The notes under the pieces: model-generated
Database searches by the model: none
What the model was told of the DNA's origin: nothing
Seen by the model: only the letters and a program-made list of their open reading frames with translations
Made by a program: the position numbers and the translations under genes
Source: Immundisolibacter sp049322795
GTDB taxonomy: Bacteria > Pseudomonadota > Gammaproteobacteria > Immundisolibacterales > Immundisolibacteraceae
DNA: 64,000 nt
NCBI GenBank assembly: GCA_049322795.1
Contig: JBMOQH010000014.1
Location: 62,001-126,000, forward strand
Direction of reading: 5' to 3'
Part shown: positions 1 to 10,104 of the stretch, piece by piece
Position numbering within the stretch: position 1 is the first letter of the stretch
Layout of the letters: every line of letters starts with the position of its first letter

Positions 1-204
1 GCCGTGGCCCGCCACCTGCGCGCCGTGTTCAGCCGCCAGCGCAGCCGCGGTGTTCGCAGCCGACGCCGCACTGCGCGCCGTGAGATGCACCACCGCCCCC
101 AGCTGCGCGGCGCGCGTGGCGATGGCAAGGCCGATGCCGCGGCTGGCGCCAATGATCAGCAGGCGCTTGCCGGCAATGTCGCCGACGGCAGGCGGCCGAC
201 TCAA
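1..204 (-). CDS. Short-chain dehydrogenase/reductase (SDR), N-terminal part only
   Basis: The first 68 codons of an NAD(P)-dependent oxidoreductase; the rest lies beyond the left edge. A beta strand (KRLLIIGA) runs into the cofactor-binding motif GASRGIG at about residues 19-25, which is diagnostic of the SDR Rossmann fold. The only sensible start is a TTG whose last two bases overlap the TGA stop of the upstream peptidase gene (TTGA), implying translational coupling. Substrate and catalytic YxxxK are not visible. The family call is firm; the function is unknown. Confidence 0.8.
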   Translation of the reverse strand, partial: MSRPPAVGDIAGKRLLIIGASRGIGLAIATRAAQLGAVVHLTARSAASAANTAAALAAEHGAQVAGHG

Positions 205-1061
205 CGGGCCGCCTGCGTGCCGGCGGACAGAAACAGCCGCGGGTCGACCCGCGCGTCATTCAGCGACAGCGCCCAGTGCAGATGCGGTCCGGTGGCGCGG
301 CCGGTGCTGCCGACGGCGCCGATCGCGTCGCCGGTCTCGAGCACCTGCCCCTCGCGCACGGCCACCGTGCTCAGATGGCAATAAAGCGTCACCAGCCCGG
401 CGCCGTGGTCGACGAACACCGTGTTGCCGGTGAAGAAGTAATCGCCCACTCGCAGCACCCGCCCCGGCGCCGGCGCCACCACCGGCGCGCCGGTCGGGGC
501 GGCGATGTCGATGCCCGAGTGTGGGCTGCGCGGCTGACCGTTGATGACGCGCCGCAGGCCGAAATTGCTGCTCAGCGGCCCGGTGGCCGGCATGGCGAAG
601 CTGAGCGGCGGCACGCCGGCCGAGCGGTGGCGGAACGCCGCCAGGATCTCCACCTGCTCGCGCTCGATGCGCTTCAGGCTGGCCGCCGACGGGGTGACCT
701 TGTCCTGGTCGGTGATGGTGATGCGCTGCACCGGGTACTCGCGCCCGGCCACGGTGAAGCCGATGTTCTGCGTGCGGCCGTCAGGAAAACGCAGGCGCAG
801 CGCCGCCGGCCCCGGCGGCTGGGCCAAGGGCAGACCGACGATGGCACGCCAGCCGTCGGCCGCCGGCAGCGCCAGCACCGGCCGGCCAGCGAAACGCGCC
901 TCGGCGCGCGCATCGAAACCTGCCGGCAGCGCCACCACCGCCACGCCGCCGGGCACCGGGTCATGCCGCGGCAGGGCCTGCGCCGGCACGGCCAGGAGCG
1001 CGGCGAGCAGCGACAGCACGGCGGCGCTCAGGCGCACCGGGAGCGTCCAATTCATCTTCAT
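201..1061 (-). CDS. M23 family metallopeptidase (LytM-type cell-wall endopeptidase)
   Basis: A 286-residue exported protein with a signal peptide (hydrophobic residues 11-28, AQA cleavage region). An N-terminal beta domain is followed by a C-terminal peptidase M23 domain with a complete zinc site: H181 and D185 in HSGID, H229 in YCHLS, and H260/H262 in PHLHW. Such enzymes cut peptide cross-links of peptidoglycan in the periplasm. It is therefore expected to be catalytically active rather than a degenerate LytM activator. The start ATG overlaps the xseA stop by 4 bases (ATGA), so it is co-transcribed with xseA. A second ATG two codons later is possible. Confidence 0.9.
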   Translation of the reverse strand: MKMNWTLPVRLSAAVLSLLAALLAVPAQALPRHDPVPGGVAVVALPAGFDARAEARFAGRPVLALPAADGWRAIVGLPLAQPPGPAALRLRFPDGRTQNIGFTVAGREYPVQRITITDQDKVTPSAASLKRIEREQVEILAAFRHRSAGVPPLSFAMPATGPLSSNFGLRRVINGQPRSPHSGIDIAAPTGAPVVAPAPGRVLRVGDYFFTGNTVFVDHGAGLVTLYCHLSTVAVREGQVLETGDAIGAVGSTGRATGPHLHWALSLNDARVDPRLFLSAGTQAAR

Positions 1062-2443
1062 CGCGGGAGTCCCTCGCTGCCGGGGTCAATGGCTTCGATG
1101 CGCGCGTCCGCACTGCCCACACCAAGGCGCAGGCGCACCCGGTCGCCCACGGCGAGCTGCGCCGCGCCGTGGACCACCGGCACGTCGGGCGGGCGGGCGA
1201 CGATGGCATAGCCACGGGCCAGCGTGGCGAGCGGACTCAGGGTATTCAGGCGCGCGGCGGCGCCGGACAAGGCCTCGCCACGTGCGCGCAGCAGCCCGGT
1301 CTGCGCACGTGCAAGGCGGGCCAGCGCGCCGCGCAGGCGCTCGTCAGCGGCGCCGATGCGCCGCGTCGGGGTCGCCAGCCGCAGCCGCGCCAGCAGCGCC
1401 GCGCCGCGCGCGCGGCGCTGCTGCATGCCACCGCGCAGGGCAAGCGCGAGTCGCCGCTGCAAGGCCGTGAGGTCGGCATCCAGGCGGCGCAGGCGCTCGC
1501 CCGGGTGCACCAGGCGGCGGGCGAGGTGATCCACGCTCTGCAGGCGCCGCTCGGTCTGGTGCTGCATGGCACGCAGCAGGCGCCGCTGCCACTGGCCGAG
1601 CGCCGCCAGCCATTCGGCGCCGTCCGGCACCACCAGCTCCGCCGCCGCGGTCGGCGTCGGCGCGCGCTGGTCGGCGACCAAGTCCGCCAGACTGAAATCC
1701 ACCTCGTGCCCCACGCCGACCACCGTCGGCAGCGTGCAACGGGCCAGCGCCCGCACCACCGCCTCGTCGTTGAAGGCGGCCAGATCCTCCAGCGAGCCGC
1801 CGCCGCGCACCAGCAGCAGCACGTCGCCGAGCCCGTTCTCGGACGCCCGGTCGATGGCCTGCACGATGGCTGCCGGCGCCCCCTCGCCCTGCACCGGTAC
1901 CGGCAGCAGCAGCACCTCGGTGGCCGGCCAGCGGCGCGCGAGCGTGGTCAGCACGTCGTGCACGGCCGCGCCGCGCGGCGAGGTGACCAGCACCAGCCGT
2001 CGCGGCAGCGCCGGCAGCGGGCGCTTGCGGGCCAGATCGAACAGGCCCTCGGCGGCCAGGCGCGCCTTGCGCTCCTCGAGCGCGCGGCGCAGCGCGCCAT
2101 CGCCGGCCGGCTCCAGGTGCTCCACCAGCAGCTGAAACTCGCCGCGGTCCTCGTAGAACGACACCCGCGCCCGCAGCAGCACCTGATCGCCGGTGCGCGG
2201 GCGCTCGCGCAGCAGGCCGGCGCGCGAGCGGAACATCACGCAGCGCACCTGCGCGCGGGCGTCCTTGAGGGTGAAGTACAGATGCCCCGACGCCGCGGCG
2301 GTGAAATTGCCGATCTCGCCCTCCAGCCACAGCAGCGGGAAGCCGGCCTCGAGCAGGGCGCGCACCTCGAGCGTGAGGCGGGACGGCGTGTACACGTCCC
2401 GCGCCGGGGTGGTCGGAAGATTGGCGGCGGCTTCGGCGGACAT
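1058..2443 (-). CDS. xseA: Exodeoxyribonuclease VII large subunit
   Basis: A 461-residue protein, close to the usual length. It has the N-terminal OB-fold (WLEGEIGNFTAAASGHLYFTLKD), the central catalytic domain (VTSPRGAAVHDVL, RGGGSLEDLAAFNDE, VGVGHEVDFSLAD, ADQRAPTPTAAAE) and a long arginine-rich coiled coil before a beta-rich tail. With XseB it degrades single-stranded DNA from both ends into oligonucleotides. The start is the ATG at 2443, before MSAEAAANLP; the open frame upstream runs into REP repeats and is not coding. A perfect -10 box lies about 30 bases upstream. It is divergent from guaB. Confidence 0.95.
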   Translation of the reverse strand: MSAEAAANLPTTPARDVYTPSRLTLEVRALLEAGFPLLWLEGEIGNFTAAASGHLYFTLKDARAQVRCVMFRSRAGLLRERPRTGDQVLLRARVSFYEDRGEFQLLVEHLEPAGDGALRRALEERKARLAAEGLFDLARKRPLPALPRRLVLVTSPRGAAVHDVLTTLARRWPATEVLLLPVPVQGEGAPAAIVQAIDRASENGLGDVLLLVRGGGSLEDLAAFNDEAVVRALARCTLPTVVGVGHEVDFSLADLVADQRAPTPTAAAELVVPDGAEWLAALGQWQRRLLRAMQHQTERRLQSVDHLARRLVHPGERLRRLDADLTALQRRLALALRGGMQQRRARGAALLARLRLATPTRRIGAADERLRGALARLARAQTGLLRARGEALSGAAARLNTLSPLATLARGYAIVARPPDVPVVHGAAQLAVGDRVRLRLGVGSADARIEAIDPGSEGLPR

Positions 2444-2471
2444 GGGCGGCTGAGCGGGGGCGGGGCTGGGG

Positions 2472-2477
2472 ATTATA
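2472..2477 (-). promoter_or_regulatory. xseA: Candidate -10 box for xseA
   Basis: A perfect TATAAT on the minus strand, about 29 bases before the xseA ATG. I see no good -35 at 16-18 bases, so the assignment rests on the -10 and its position only. Confidence 0.4.
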
Positions 2478-2510
2478 GGAAGTCGCGTGATTGGGGCATT
2501 CGTGGGGCCC

Positions 2511-2677
2511 TTCGCGGCGAGGGCGCCGCTCCCACAATCATGCAGGGTTGTGGGAGGCCCGCCCACAGGCCGAATGCCGAGCCGCATCGTTCGCTGTGAG
2601 GCGTCCGCTCGGCCCTTCGCGGCGAGGGCGCCGCTCCCACGAATATCCCTGTGTGGGAGGCCCGCCCGCGGGCCGAA
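2511..2677. repeat. REP-like repeat array, two A-B units between xseA and guaB
   Basis: Two element types alternate. Type A begins TTCGCGGCGAGGG and ends CGCCGCTCCCAC (2511-2535 and 2616-2640, identical). Type B begins GTGGGAGGCCCGCCC and ends GGCCGAA (2550-2573 and 2653-2677). Each forms a GC-rich hairpin: GCGGC with GCCGC in A, and GGCCCG with CGGGCC in the best B copies. The same elements recur at 4259-4478 and 45593-45657. With the two promoter regions they fill the 327-base gap between xseA and guaB; I see no gene here. Confidence 0.85.
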
Positions 2678-2704
2678 TCCTCGGCCACGCCGACATCCGC
2701 CGCG

Positions 2705-2734
2705 TTGGCCCGGCTGCATGGCCGCGCCTATAAT
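2705..2734 (+). promoter_or_regulatory. guaB: Sigma-70-type promoter of guaB
   Basis: TTGGCC at 2705-2710 (4 of 6 matches to the -35 consensus), an 18-base spacer and a perfect TATAAT at 2729-2734. The predicted transcript starts near 2741, leaving a leader of about 30 bases before the guaB ATG. Confidence 0.6.
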
Positions 2735-2770
2735 TGGCCGACCCTGACGCTCAGCCCCGGGTCACCCGCC

Positions 2771-4234
2771 ATGCGCATCGCCTACGAAGCCCTGACCTTC
2801 GACGACGTCCTGCTGATCCCCGCCTACTCGGACGTTCTGCCGCGCGAGGTGGACCTCGGCACGCAGGTCACGCGCGGCATCCGGCTGCGCATCCCGCTGC
2901 TGTCGGCGGCGATGGACACGGTCACCGAATCACGCCTGGCCATCGCGCTGGCGTTGCAGGGCGGCATGGGCATCGTGCACAAAAACATGCCCACCGAACG
3001 CCAGGCCGCCGAGGTGCTGCGCGTCAAGAAATTCGAAGCCGGCGTCATCAAGAACCCCATCACCGCCCGCCCGGACATGACCATCGGCGAGGTGCTGGCG
3101 CTGACCCGCGCGCACCACATCTCGGGCGTGCCGGTGGTGGATGGCGAGGATCTGGTGGGCATCGTCACCAGCCGAGACCTGCGTTTCGAGACGCACTACG
3201 GCGCGCCGGTGTCGTCGATCATGACGCCGCGCGAGCGCCTGGTGACGGTCCGCGAGGGTGCGGATTCGGACGAGGTGAAAAGCCTGCTGCACGCGCACCG
3301 CATCGAGAAGGTGCTGGTGGTGGACGGTGCGTTCCGCCTGCGTGGACTCATCACCGTCAAGGACATCGAAAAGCAGACCCAGTACCCGGACGCCGCCCGC
3401 GACAGCCAGGGCAGTCTTCTGGTCGGCGCCGCGCTGGGCGTGGGCGAATCGGGCCGAGAGCGCGCGCTGGCGCTGATCGAGGCCGGCGTGGACGTGCTGG
3501 TGGTGGACACCGCCCACGGCCACACGCGCGGCGTGCTGGACATGGTGCGCTGGCTGAAGGCCGAGCAGCCGCAGGTGCAGGTGGTGGGCGGCAACGTCGC
3601 CACCGGCGAAGGCGCCCGGGCGCTGGTGGAAGCCGGCGCGGACGGCGTCAAGGTGGGCATCGGCCCCGGCTCCATCTGCACCACGCGCATGGTGGCCGGC
3701 GTCGGCGTGCCGCAGATCAGCGCCATCTACAACGCCGCGCAAGGCATCGAAGGCACCGGCGTGCCGCTGATTGCCGACGGCGGCGTGCGCTACTCGGGCG
3801 ACGTGGCCAAGGCGCTGGCCGCCGGTGCCCACACGGTGATGCTCGGCAACATCTTCGCCGGCACGGAGGAGGCGCCGGGCGAGGTCGAGCTGTACCAGGG
3901 CCGCTCTTACAAGTCCTACCGCGGCATGGGTTCGCTGGGCGCCATGGGCGGCCAGTTCGGCTCCAGCGATCGCTACTTCCAGGACAGCGCCGAGGCCGAC
4001 AAGCTGGTGCCGGAAGGCATCGAGGGCCGCGTGCCGTACAAGGGCTCGGCGATACCGATCGTGCACCAGCTTTGCGGCGGCGTGCGCGCCAGCATGGGCT
4101 ACACCGGCTGCCGGAGTCTGGAGCAGTTCCGCCAGCACACGCGCTTTGCGCGCATCACCGGCTCCGGCGTCAAGGAAAGCCACGTGCACGACGTGACGGT
4201 GACCAAGGAAGCGCCGAACTACCCGTCGTACTGA
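2771..4234 (+). CDS. guaB: Inosine-5'-monophosphate dehydrogenase
   Basis: A 487-residue enzyme of typical length that oxidises IMP to XMP with NAD+, the first committed step of GMP synthesis. The N-terminal barrel segment (LTFDDVLLIPAYSDVLP, LSAAMDTVTE, GGMGIVHKNM) is followed by a tandem CBS pair (about residues 95-205). The active-site loop is GIGPGSICTTR with the catalytic cysteine, then GGVRYSGD and the flap region GTEEAPGE. The ATG at 2771 starts MRIAYEALTFDD; the upstream in-frame extension crosses REP repeats. guaA follows after 262 bases, as in many proteobacterial guaBA pairs. Confidence 0.98.
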   Translation: MRIAYEALTFDDVLLIPAYSDVLPREVDLGTQVTRGIRLRIPLLSAAMDTVTESRLAIALALQGGMGIVHKNMPTERQAAEVLRVKKFEAGVIKNPITARPDMTIGEVLALTRAHHISGVPVVDGEDLVGIVTSRDLRFETHYGAPVSSIMTPRERLVTVREGADSDEVKSLLHAHRIEKVLVVDGAFRLRGLITVKDIEKQTQYPDAARDSQGSLLVGAALGVGESGRERALALIEAGVDVLVVDTAHGHTRGVLDMVRWLKAEQPQVQVVGGNVATGEGARALVEAGADGVKVGIGPGSICTTRMVAGVGVPQISAIYNAAQGIEGTGVPLIADGGVRYSGDVAKALAAGAHTVMLGNIFAGTEEAPGEVELYQGRSYKSYRGMGSLGAMGGQFGSSDRYFQDSAEADKLVPEGIEGRVPYKGSAIPIVHQLCGGVRASMGYTGCRSLEQFRQHTRFARITGSGVKESHVHDVTVTKEAPNYPSY

Positions 4235-4258
4235 GTGCCGCGGGCTGGCAGATTCTGT

Positions 4259-4478
4259 GTGGGAGGCCCGCCCTCGGGCCGAATGCCTGACCAAGCCTTC
4301 GCGGCGAGGGCGCCGCTCCCACGATGCCACAATGCAGCCCCCCAGACCTCCCCGCCGAATGCCCGGCAAAACCCTTCGCGGCGAGGGCGCCGCTCCCACA
4401 GCCCCGAGGATTGTGGGAGGCCCGCCCCGGGCCGAATCGGTCGACCAAGCCCTTTCGCGGCGAGGGCGCCGCTCCCAC
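4259..4478. repeat. REP-like repeat array in the guaB-guaA gap
   Basis: Five copies of the elements found upstream of guaB: type B at 4259-4283 and 4413-4436, and type A at 4298-4322, 4375-4399 and 4454-4478. The A copies are identical over 25 bases. They occupy most of the 262-base gap between guaB and guaA; no gene is visible. Their hairpins could stabilise or attenuate the guaBA transcript, which is inference. Confidence 0.85.
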
Positions 4479-4496
4479 CACACTGCCCCTGACCGC

Positions 4497-6071
<1,575 letters not shown>

Positions 6072-6201
6072 TTTGGGTCCGGCACCGTTCGGTACCTAAG
6101 GGGCACCTGACCACGCCTAAGCTCGTATCGCCGCGAGCTTTACCACAGACAAGTGCGGCTGTCCCTAGATGTTGAGGACGCACTTCGTCATGACTTGCAG
6201 C

Positions 6202-7629
6202 CTATCTTGGAGGGCTGAGCACGGGTGACGAGGAGCAGACCACCAAAGCCTTCGAGCCGCGCGTCATGGCCACATAGAGATTGCGGGCATCGAGCGCTGC
6301 TGCGTTCAGGATAACGGCGGCTTCCGCTTCCAACCCCTTCAAGAGAAGGGTGCTACCGACAGCGCGTTTTGGCAGGGGCCTTCCCACTAGTCGGTTCTGT
6401 TCGCGCATGCGTATCGCTGCGTCATGGAAGGATGGGCCGCCGGTCCCGTCACAAAGCTGGAGCGCCTTGATGCACGCGCGAAGCACTGCCGGCCGGTGCG
6501 CGGTGACACCGGCCTCCTTGCCGATTTCCACCAGCAAATCGACCGCCCCGCGATGGGAGGGTGCGTGCATGAATGACAGCGCCATAGCCTCCACGTCCGT
6601 CGGTGGATTGCGGGCGGTTCCCCGTTCCAGGGATTGCACACGCCGGAGCAAGTCGGCAGCGCCCACGTTCCGCATCACGCTCTGGGCGAAATTGACCAGG
6701 CGCTCCAACGCGTTGTCGGCGTTGAGATCGAAATCCCTCGCAAACGACACCAGATCCCGGAGGTCAACGGCTTCCACGGTGACAGCGCCAGGCGTCTGGC
6801 TCGCGAACTGCCGCTGGCTTCCGGGATTGGTGCTGTCTCCAATAATCAGGACGGAGCCGTCGTCCCCCGGCGCTCGCACACGGGCGGCGCGTAGGCGCCT
6901 TTCATGATCCTCGGTTCCATCCAGCTCGACCCAGGTCACGCCTTCCGGCGTTGTCCGCAGATCGACCGGCTCGCCGCGCAGTAGATTGCCCCGCACTTCA
7001 AGCAGCCAGCGCCCCAGCGGCTCGGCACCAGCATTTATCCAACGCCACGGCGTGGTGAGTTCTCCGGCGAGGGGGAAATATCCGCAGACCTGTTCGGCCC
7101 AGTTGGCCAGCTCGTCACTGCCGAACCCGAAGATCGCCTGCATGGGATCGCCAAGGACGCAAGTCGGCAACGTCTGCGCCGCATAGACGACCACGGCGTG
7201 CTGGCGGATTGAACAGTCCTGATACTCGTCCACGATGAGACGGTCGAAATTTGCCGCAATCAAGTCGGTGATATGTCCCGCCTTGAGCAATTTGGCGGCA
7301 GCGATGCGGATATTCGGATAATCGGTACTTGGGTTGGCCAATGTCAGCAGGCCGGGATTAAGCGCACTTCGCACGGGAAAGGTCGAGATGAGCCGCATGG
7401 CCCATCCATCTATCGTGGAGAGGCGGTAAGCTTTCGCCGGCACGCCCAGCCGGTCGAGCCGACCACGCAGCGCGACCACGCCCGCGTTGGTGTGCGTTAA
7501 AACCAGGATGGGCTTGGTGCTGTTGTGTCGGGTCAGGGCATCGGCGATCAGGTGGGTCTTGCCGCAGCCGGCCGGCGCGGTCACTGTTCCACGCTGGATC
7601 GCCAGCAAATTAATCTCATCGTCCGGCAT
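6202..7629 (-). CDS. gajB: Gabija anti-phage protein GajB (UvrD-like superfamily 1 helicase)
   Basis: A 475-residue SF1A helicase-like protein, near the size reported for GajB. Visible motifs: Walker A APAGCGKT (about 18-25), motif Ia LVLTHTNAGV, Walker B VDEYQD (132-137), motif III GDPMQAIFGF (159-168) and C-terminal motif VI YVAMTRGSKAL. It is more compact than UvrD/PcrA housekeeping helicases. The ATG lies inside the end of gajA (14-base overlap), so the two are translated together. In Gabija, GajB senses DNA ends or nucleotides and joins the GajA endonuclease to block phage replication. It also resembles any UvrD-like ATPase; the GajA partner decides the call. Confidence 0.9.
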   Translation of the reverse strand: MPDDEINLLAIQRGTVTAPAGCGKTHLIADALTRHNSTKPILVLTHTNAGVVALRGRLDRLGVPAKAYRLSTIDGWAMRLISTFPVRSALNPGLLTLANPSTDYPNIRIAAAKLLKAGHITDLIAANFDRLIVDEYQDCSIRQHAVVVYAAQTLPTCVLGDPMQAIFGFGSDELANWAEQVCGYFPLAGELTTPWRWINAGAEPLGRWLLEVRGNLLRGEPVDLRTTPEGVTWVELDGTEDHERRLRAARVRAPGDDGSVLIIGDSTNPGSQRQFASQTPGAVTVEAVDLRDLVSFARDFDLNADNALERLVNFAQSVMRNVGAADLLRRVQSLERGTARNPPTDVEAMALSFMHAPSHRGAVDLLVEIGKEAGVTAHRPAVLRACIKALQLCDGTGGPSFHDAAIRMREQNRLVGRPLPKRAVGSTLLLKGLEAEAAVILNAAALDARNLYVAMTRGSKALVVCSSSPVLSPPR

Positions 7630-9349
7630 CGTTCACCCACGCAAAGATGCCTTCGACGAGGCCTCTGAAGCCGGCGTCGGCGTTCTCAATGTCCGGTCCG
7701 ACGATGTCGCGGGCAACGTCCTCCATCCACGTCACCGACTTGAACCAGCCGGCCTTTTTCGTCCGGGCCGCCTTGCCAAGAACAGCGCGGCTTTCGGGCG
7801 AGATGCCATCCAAGAGAGCTTCGGTCTGAATACCGTCCAATGTCGTGGCGTTCTGGGAGGCGGACTTGATGTGCTCATTCACCAGGTCTTCGCCGTGAAG
7901 TTCCACGGCTCGGTCGATGAGCCTGCCGACCGCGTCATCAGACAGGCTCAGAAACAATTCGTCTTCCAGCGCACGGTCGTCGCGCCAGGCGGTCACTTTA
8001 CCGCCGTTGGCGATGAAGGCCGCCTCCACTGCTGCGGTTGGCTTTTTGTCGTCGTCCCTGACGGCGGCGACGTCATAGCCCAGCGCATGGAAGGCGGCGC
8101 CGCGCTTGAATGGCCTATCCGAGTCACCGCCGCCGCAGTCCACCAGCGCCGTCCCTCGGGCGGAAAGTGACGCCTCGCCGTCCGCAGTTCGGTGTTGATC
8201 GAGGCCACGTATCAAGCCGACTTCGCTAGCCCCCTCGCAGACGATGACGCGCGGCGCGAGGAAGGCGTCCGGATAGACGCGGATGGTGCTCTGGATATCG
8301 TCGGTCGTCCCGACTGCCAGCACGTCATGCTTCGCGTCCGCACCTCGTGTGACAAACAACTGGCTGCCTGACAGCTCGCGCAGGGCGACCGGCGAGTGTG
8401 TCGTCATGAACACCTGGAGCGGCGGCGGTGTCTCTTTCGCGCCGAGCGAGCCGAGAAGGCGGATGATCCGGTGCGGCTCCAGCCCGTGTTCCAACTCGTC
8501 AATCAGGATGATTGACGATTGTGCCGCGGCTTTTCGCTGGAGACCTGCAATAAGCAGCCGTGTCGAACCGATTCCGAGGCCGCGCAGGGGCACGCCGCCT
8601 TCGTCGTGCAATGCGATGGTGCCGCCGCTGAACGACACCGAGTGCGCGTCCAGCATGGCCTTGATGTTGTCGCCGACGGGGATGCCCAGTTCTTTTGCCG
8701 TGGCCGCGACGATACCCAGCGTCTCACCGAGCTGGGCCTGTGCTTGGTCACCGAAGGCGGTGCGGGCATCGCGAGCAGCCTTTGCCAAGGCTGCCGACGC
8801 ATCTGCACGCTCTTCCGAAACGCGATTGAGCACGGAGCCACGGCGCCAACCCAGATGATAATCGGCCATTACCCCGATACGGGTCGGCGCCAAGCGAACG
8901 CGATCCGCCCAGTTCAGATTCCTGGCGAGGCCCTGCGCTTCTGCGCGCTCCGACACCAATGTCCAGACGGGCTCTAGGTCGCTGGCGACGGTGAGTTTCA
9001 CCGTCAGGACGGTTTCGGCGTCCTTTTCCGGTTCGTCCTCTACCTTGCCGGTCTCTGACTCGAACCCCCTCATATACATGCCGTAGGTATCGAGATTCTT
9101 GAGGCGGTCGTCTAGCTCGCCGAGCGTCACGGCAATCGTGATAGGCGTATCCACGTCGAGAAGATGGAAATCCGCATCTGTGAATTGGGCGTTACGACGG
9201 GCGCCGAGGCATAGATCTATGGCGTCGAGGATGGATGATTTTCCGCTGTCGCCGGGGCCGATGAGGCAGTTTATTCCTGGTTGCGGTTGCCAATGGAGCT
9301 CCTTGATGCCGCGAAAATGCTTGATCTCTACAAGTCGTATGCGCGCCAA
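7616..9349 (-). CDS. gajA: Gabija anti-phage protein GajA (OLD-family ATPase with TOPRIM endonuclease domain)
   Basis: A 577-residue protein, essentially the length of known GajA. The N-terminal ABC-type ATPase has Walker A GPGDSGKSS (31-39), a signature-like LRGLGIGSTRL (255-265), Walker B ILIDELE (281-287) and an H-loop TTHSP (316-320). A C-terminal TOPRIM domain follows with VIVCEGASE (368-376) and an acidic RDDDK (431-435). Start: a TTG at 9349 preceded at 5 bases by a perfect AGGAGG; no ATG nearby fits. Known GajA proteins form tetramers that nick specific DNA and are held back by nucleotides until infection. By eye the GC content is lower than in the flanking genes, suggesting horizontal acquisition. 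Confidence 0.9.
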   Translation of the reverse strand: MARIRLVEIKHFRGIKELHWQPQPGINCLIGPGDSGKSSILDAIDLCLGARRNAQFTDADFHLLDVDTPITIAVTLGELDDRLKNLDTYGMYMRGFESETGKVEDEPEKDAETVLTVKLTVASDLEPVWTLVSERAEAQGLARNLNWADRVRLAPTRIGVMADYHLGWRRGSVLNRVSEERADASAALAKAARDARTAFGDQAQAQLGETLGIVAATAKELGIPVGDNIKAMLDAHSVSFSGGTIALHDEGGVPLRGLGIGSTRLLIAGLQRKAAAQSSIILIDELEHGLEPHRIIRLLGSLGAKETPPPLQVFMTTHSPVALRELSGSQLFVTRGADAKHDVLAVGTTDDIQSTIRVYPDAFLAPRVIVCEGASEVGLIRGLDQHRTADGEASLSARGTALVDCGGGDSDRPFKRGAAFHALGYDVAAVRDDDKKPTAAVEAAFIANGGKVTAWRDDRALEDELFLSLSDDAVGRLIDRAVELHGEDLVNEHIKSASQNATTLDGIQTEALLDGISPESRAVLGKAARTKKAGWFKSVTWMEDVARDIVGPDIENADAGFRGLVEGIFAWVNDAGR

Positions 9350-9370
9350 AACTGCCTCCTGTGGTCTCTC

Positions 9371-9592
9371 CTAACGTCGATCCATCATATCCGGGCGACG
9401 GATAAAAGCGGCAGGATCGGACCGCGCGGCGTCGAGCACCGTTTTATCGTCGAGCGTGACATAGGTCCGGTCAGCCTCGGCCATCGTCCGGACCAGCGTG
9501 GTCTTGCCCGCGCGGCGCGGCCCAACGATCAGAACCACCGGGGTGTCTGACAGGGCGTCCTGCACTCGGCGCTCGACAAACCGCTCGTACAT
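9371..9592 (-). pseudogene. Truncated AAA_14/DUF4143-type ATPase (N-terminal remnant)
   Basis: A 73-codon frame starting MYERFVERRVQDAL and reaching a Walker A motif GPRRAGKTTLV, then YVTLDDKTVLDAARSDP. This matches the N-terminus of the prokaryotic AAA_14 plus DUF4143 ATPases, which are normally near 400 residues. The frame stops 21 bases before gajA, leaving no Walker B, sensor or DUF4143 domain. A TTG four codons upstream (9604) is an alternative start. It is most likely a deletion remnant made when the Gabija genes were joined here. Confidence 0.65.
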
Positions 9593-9841
9593 GACTCGTT
9601 TCAATCCGTTGTCGATTGGGATTGTTCGTCATGATAATTGGGAGGCGATGGCCGGTCGATTAGAATGGTCGGAGCCATGATCCGAGCATGGAAACAGCGG
9701 CGGATGGCCCCCGGCTTCCTCCCCGCCACCGGCGACGATCGAGTCGGAGTAGCAGCCCGGGGATGGGCGCCCGGGGGTGCACGCCAAGTCGCCGACCAGC
9801 TGCCCCACGCGACGACCGCTCGCAGCGGTGCAGTACACCCC
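9593..9841. other. Intergenic stretch without a recognised gene
   Basis: About 250 bases between the AAA ATPase remnant and the DUF932 remnant. I see no coding frame with recognisable motifs and no clear repeat. It may be scrambled upstream sequence of the DUF932 gene. Confidence 0.4.
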
Positions 9842-10036
9842 CTCACCGCCACCGTGCTGCGCGCACCGCGCAGCGAAGACTTCGCGCCCTTGGTGGCGAC
9901 GCACACCCGCGTGCGGCGGGATGACCGCCGCGACGACACCAAGCACATGATCCGGCTGTGCCACGCCAGCCAGGTCAACGGCCGCGAGGCCAACGAAATC
10001 ATCCTGCTGAACTTCCACGACGGGACGAGTAGCTGG
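9842..10036 (+). pseudogene. DUF932 (phage/plasmid-like TIGR03299-type) protein fragment
   Basis: One frame here encodes a run that matches the core of DUF932 proteins: a segment near EDFAPLVATHTRVR, then DTKHMIRLCHASQ, then ANEIILLNFHDGTSS. In intact family members this is followed by a stretch such as YQMLAGMFRFVCTNG, which is absent; the frame degenerates after TSSW and stops at 10084. The conserved start of the family is also missing. DUF932 genes travel on plasmids, prophages and integrative elements, so this is debris of a mobile element. Identification is from memory of the family pattern. Confidence 0.6.
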
Positions 10037-10104
10037 GGAGACGACAACCGACCGTCTTCCCGCACGGCTATGCCGAAGGGGTGAGTTTTGGATATGTTGT
10101 CATT

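Noticed and set aside
6202..7629. UvrD-like gene as a housekeeping DNA repair helicase
   Set aside because: Too short for UvrD/PcrA/Rep and fused in overlap with a GajA-type gene, so the defence reading is better.
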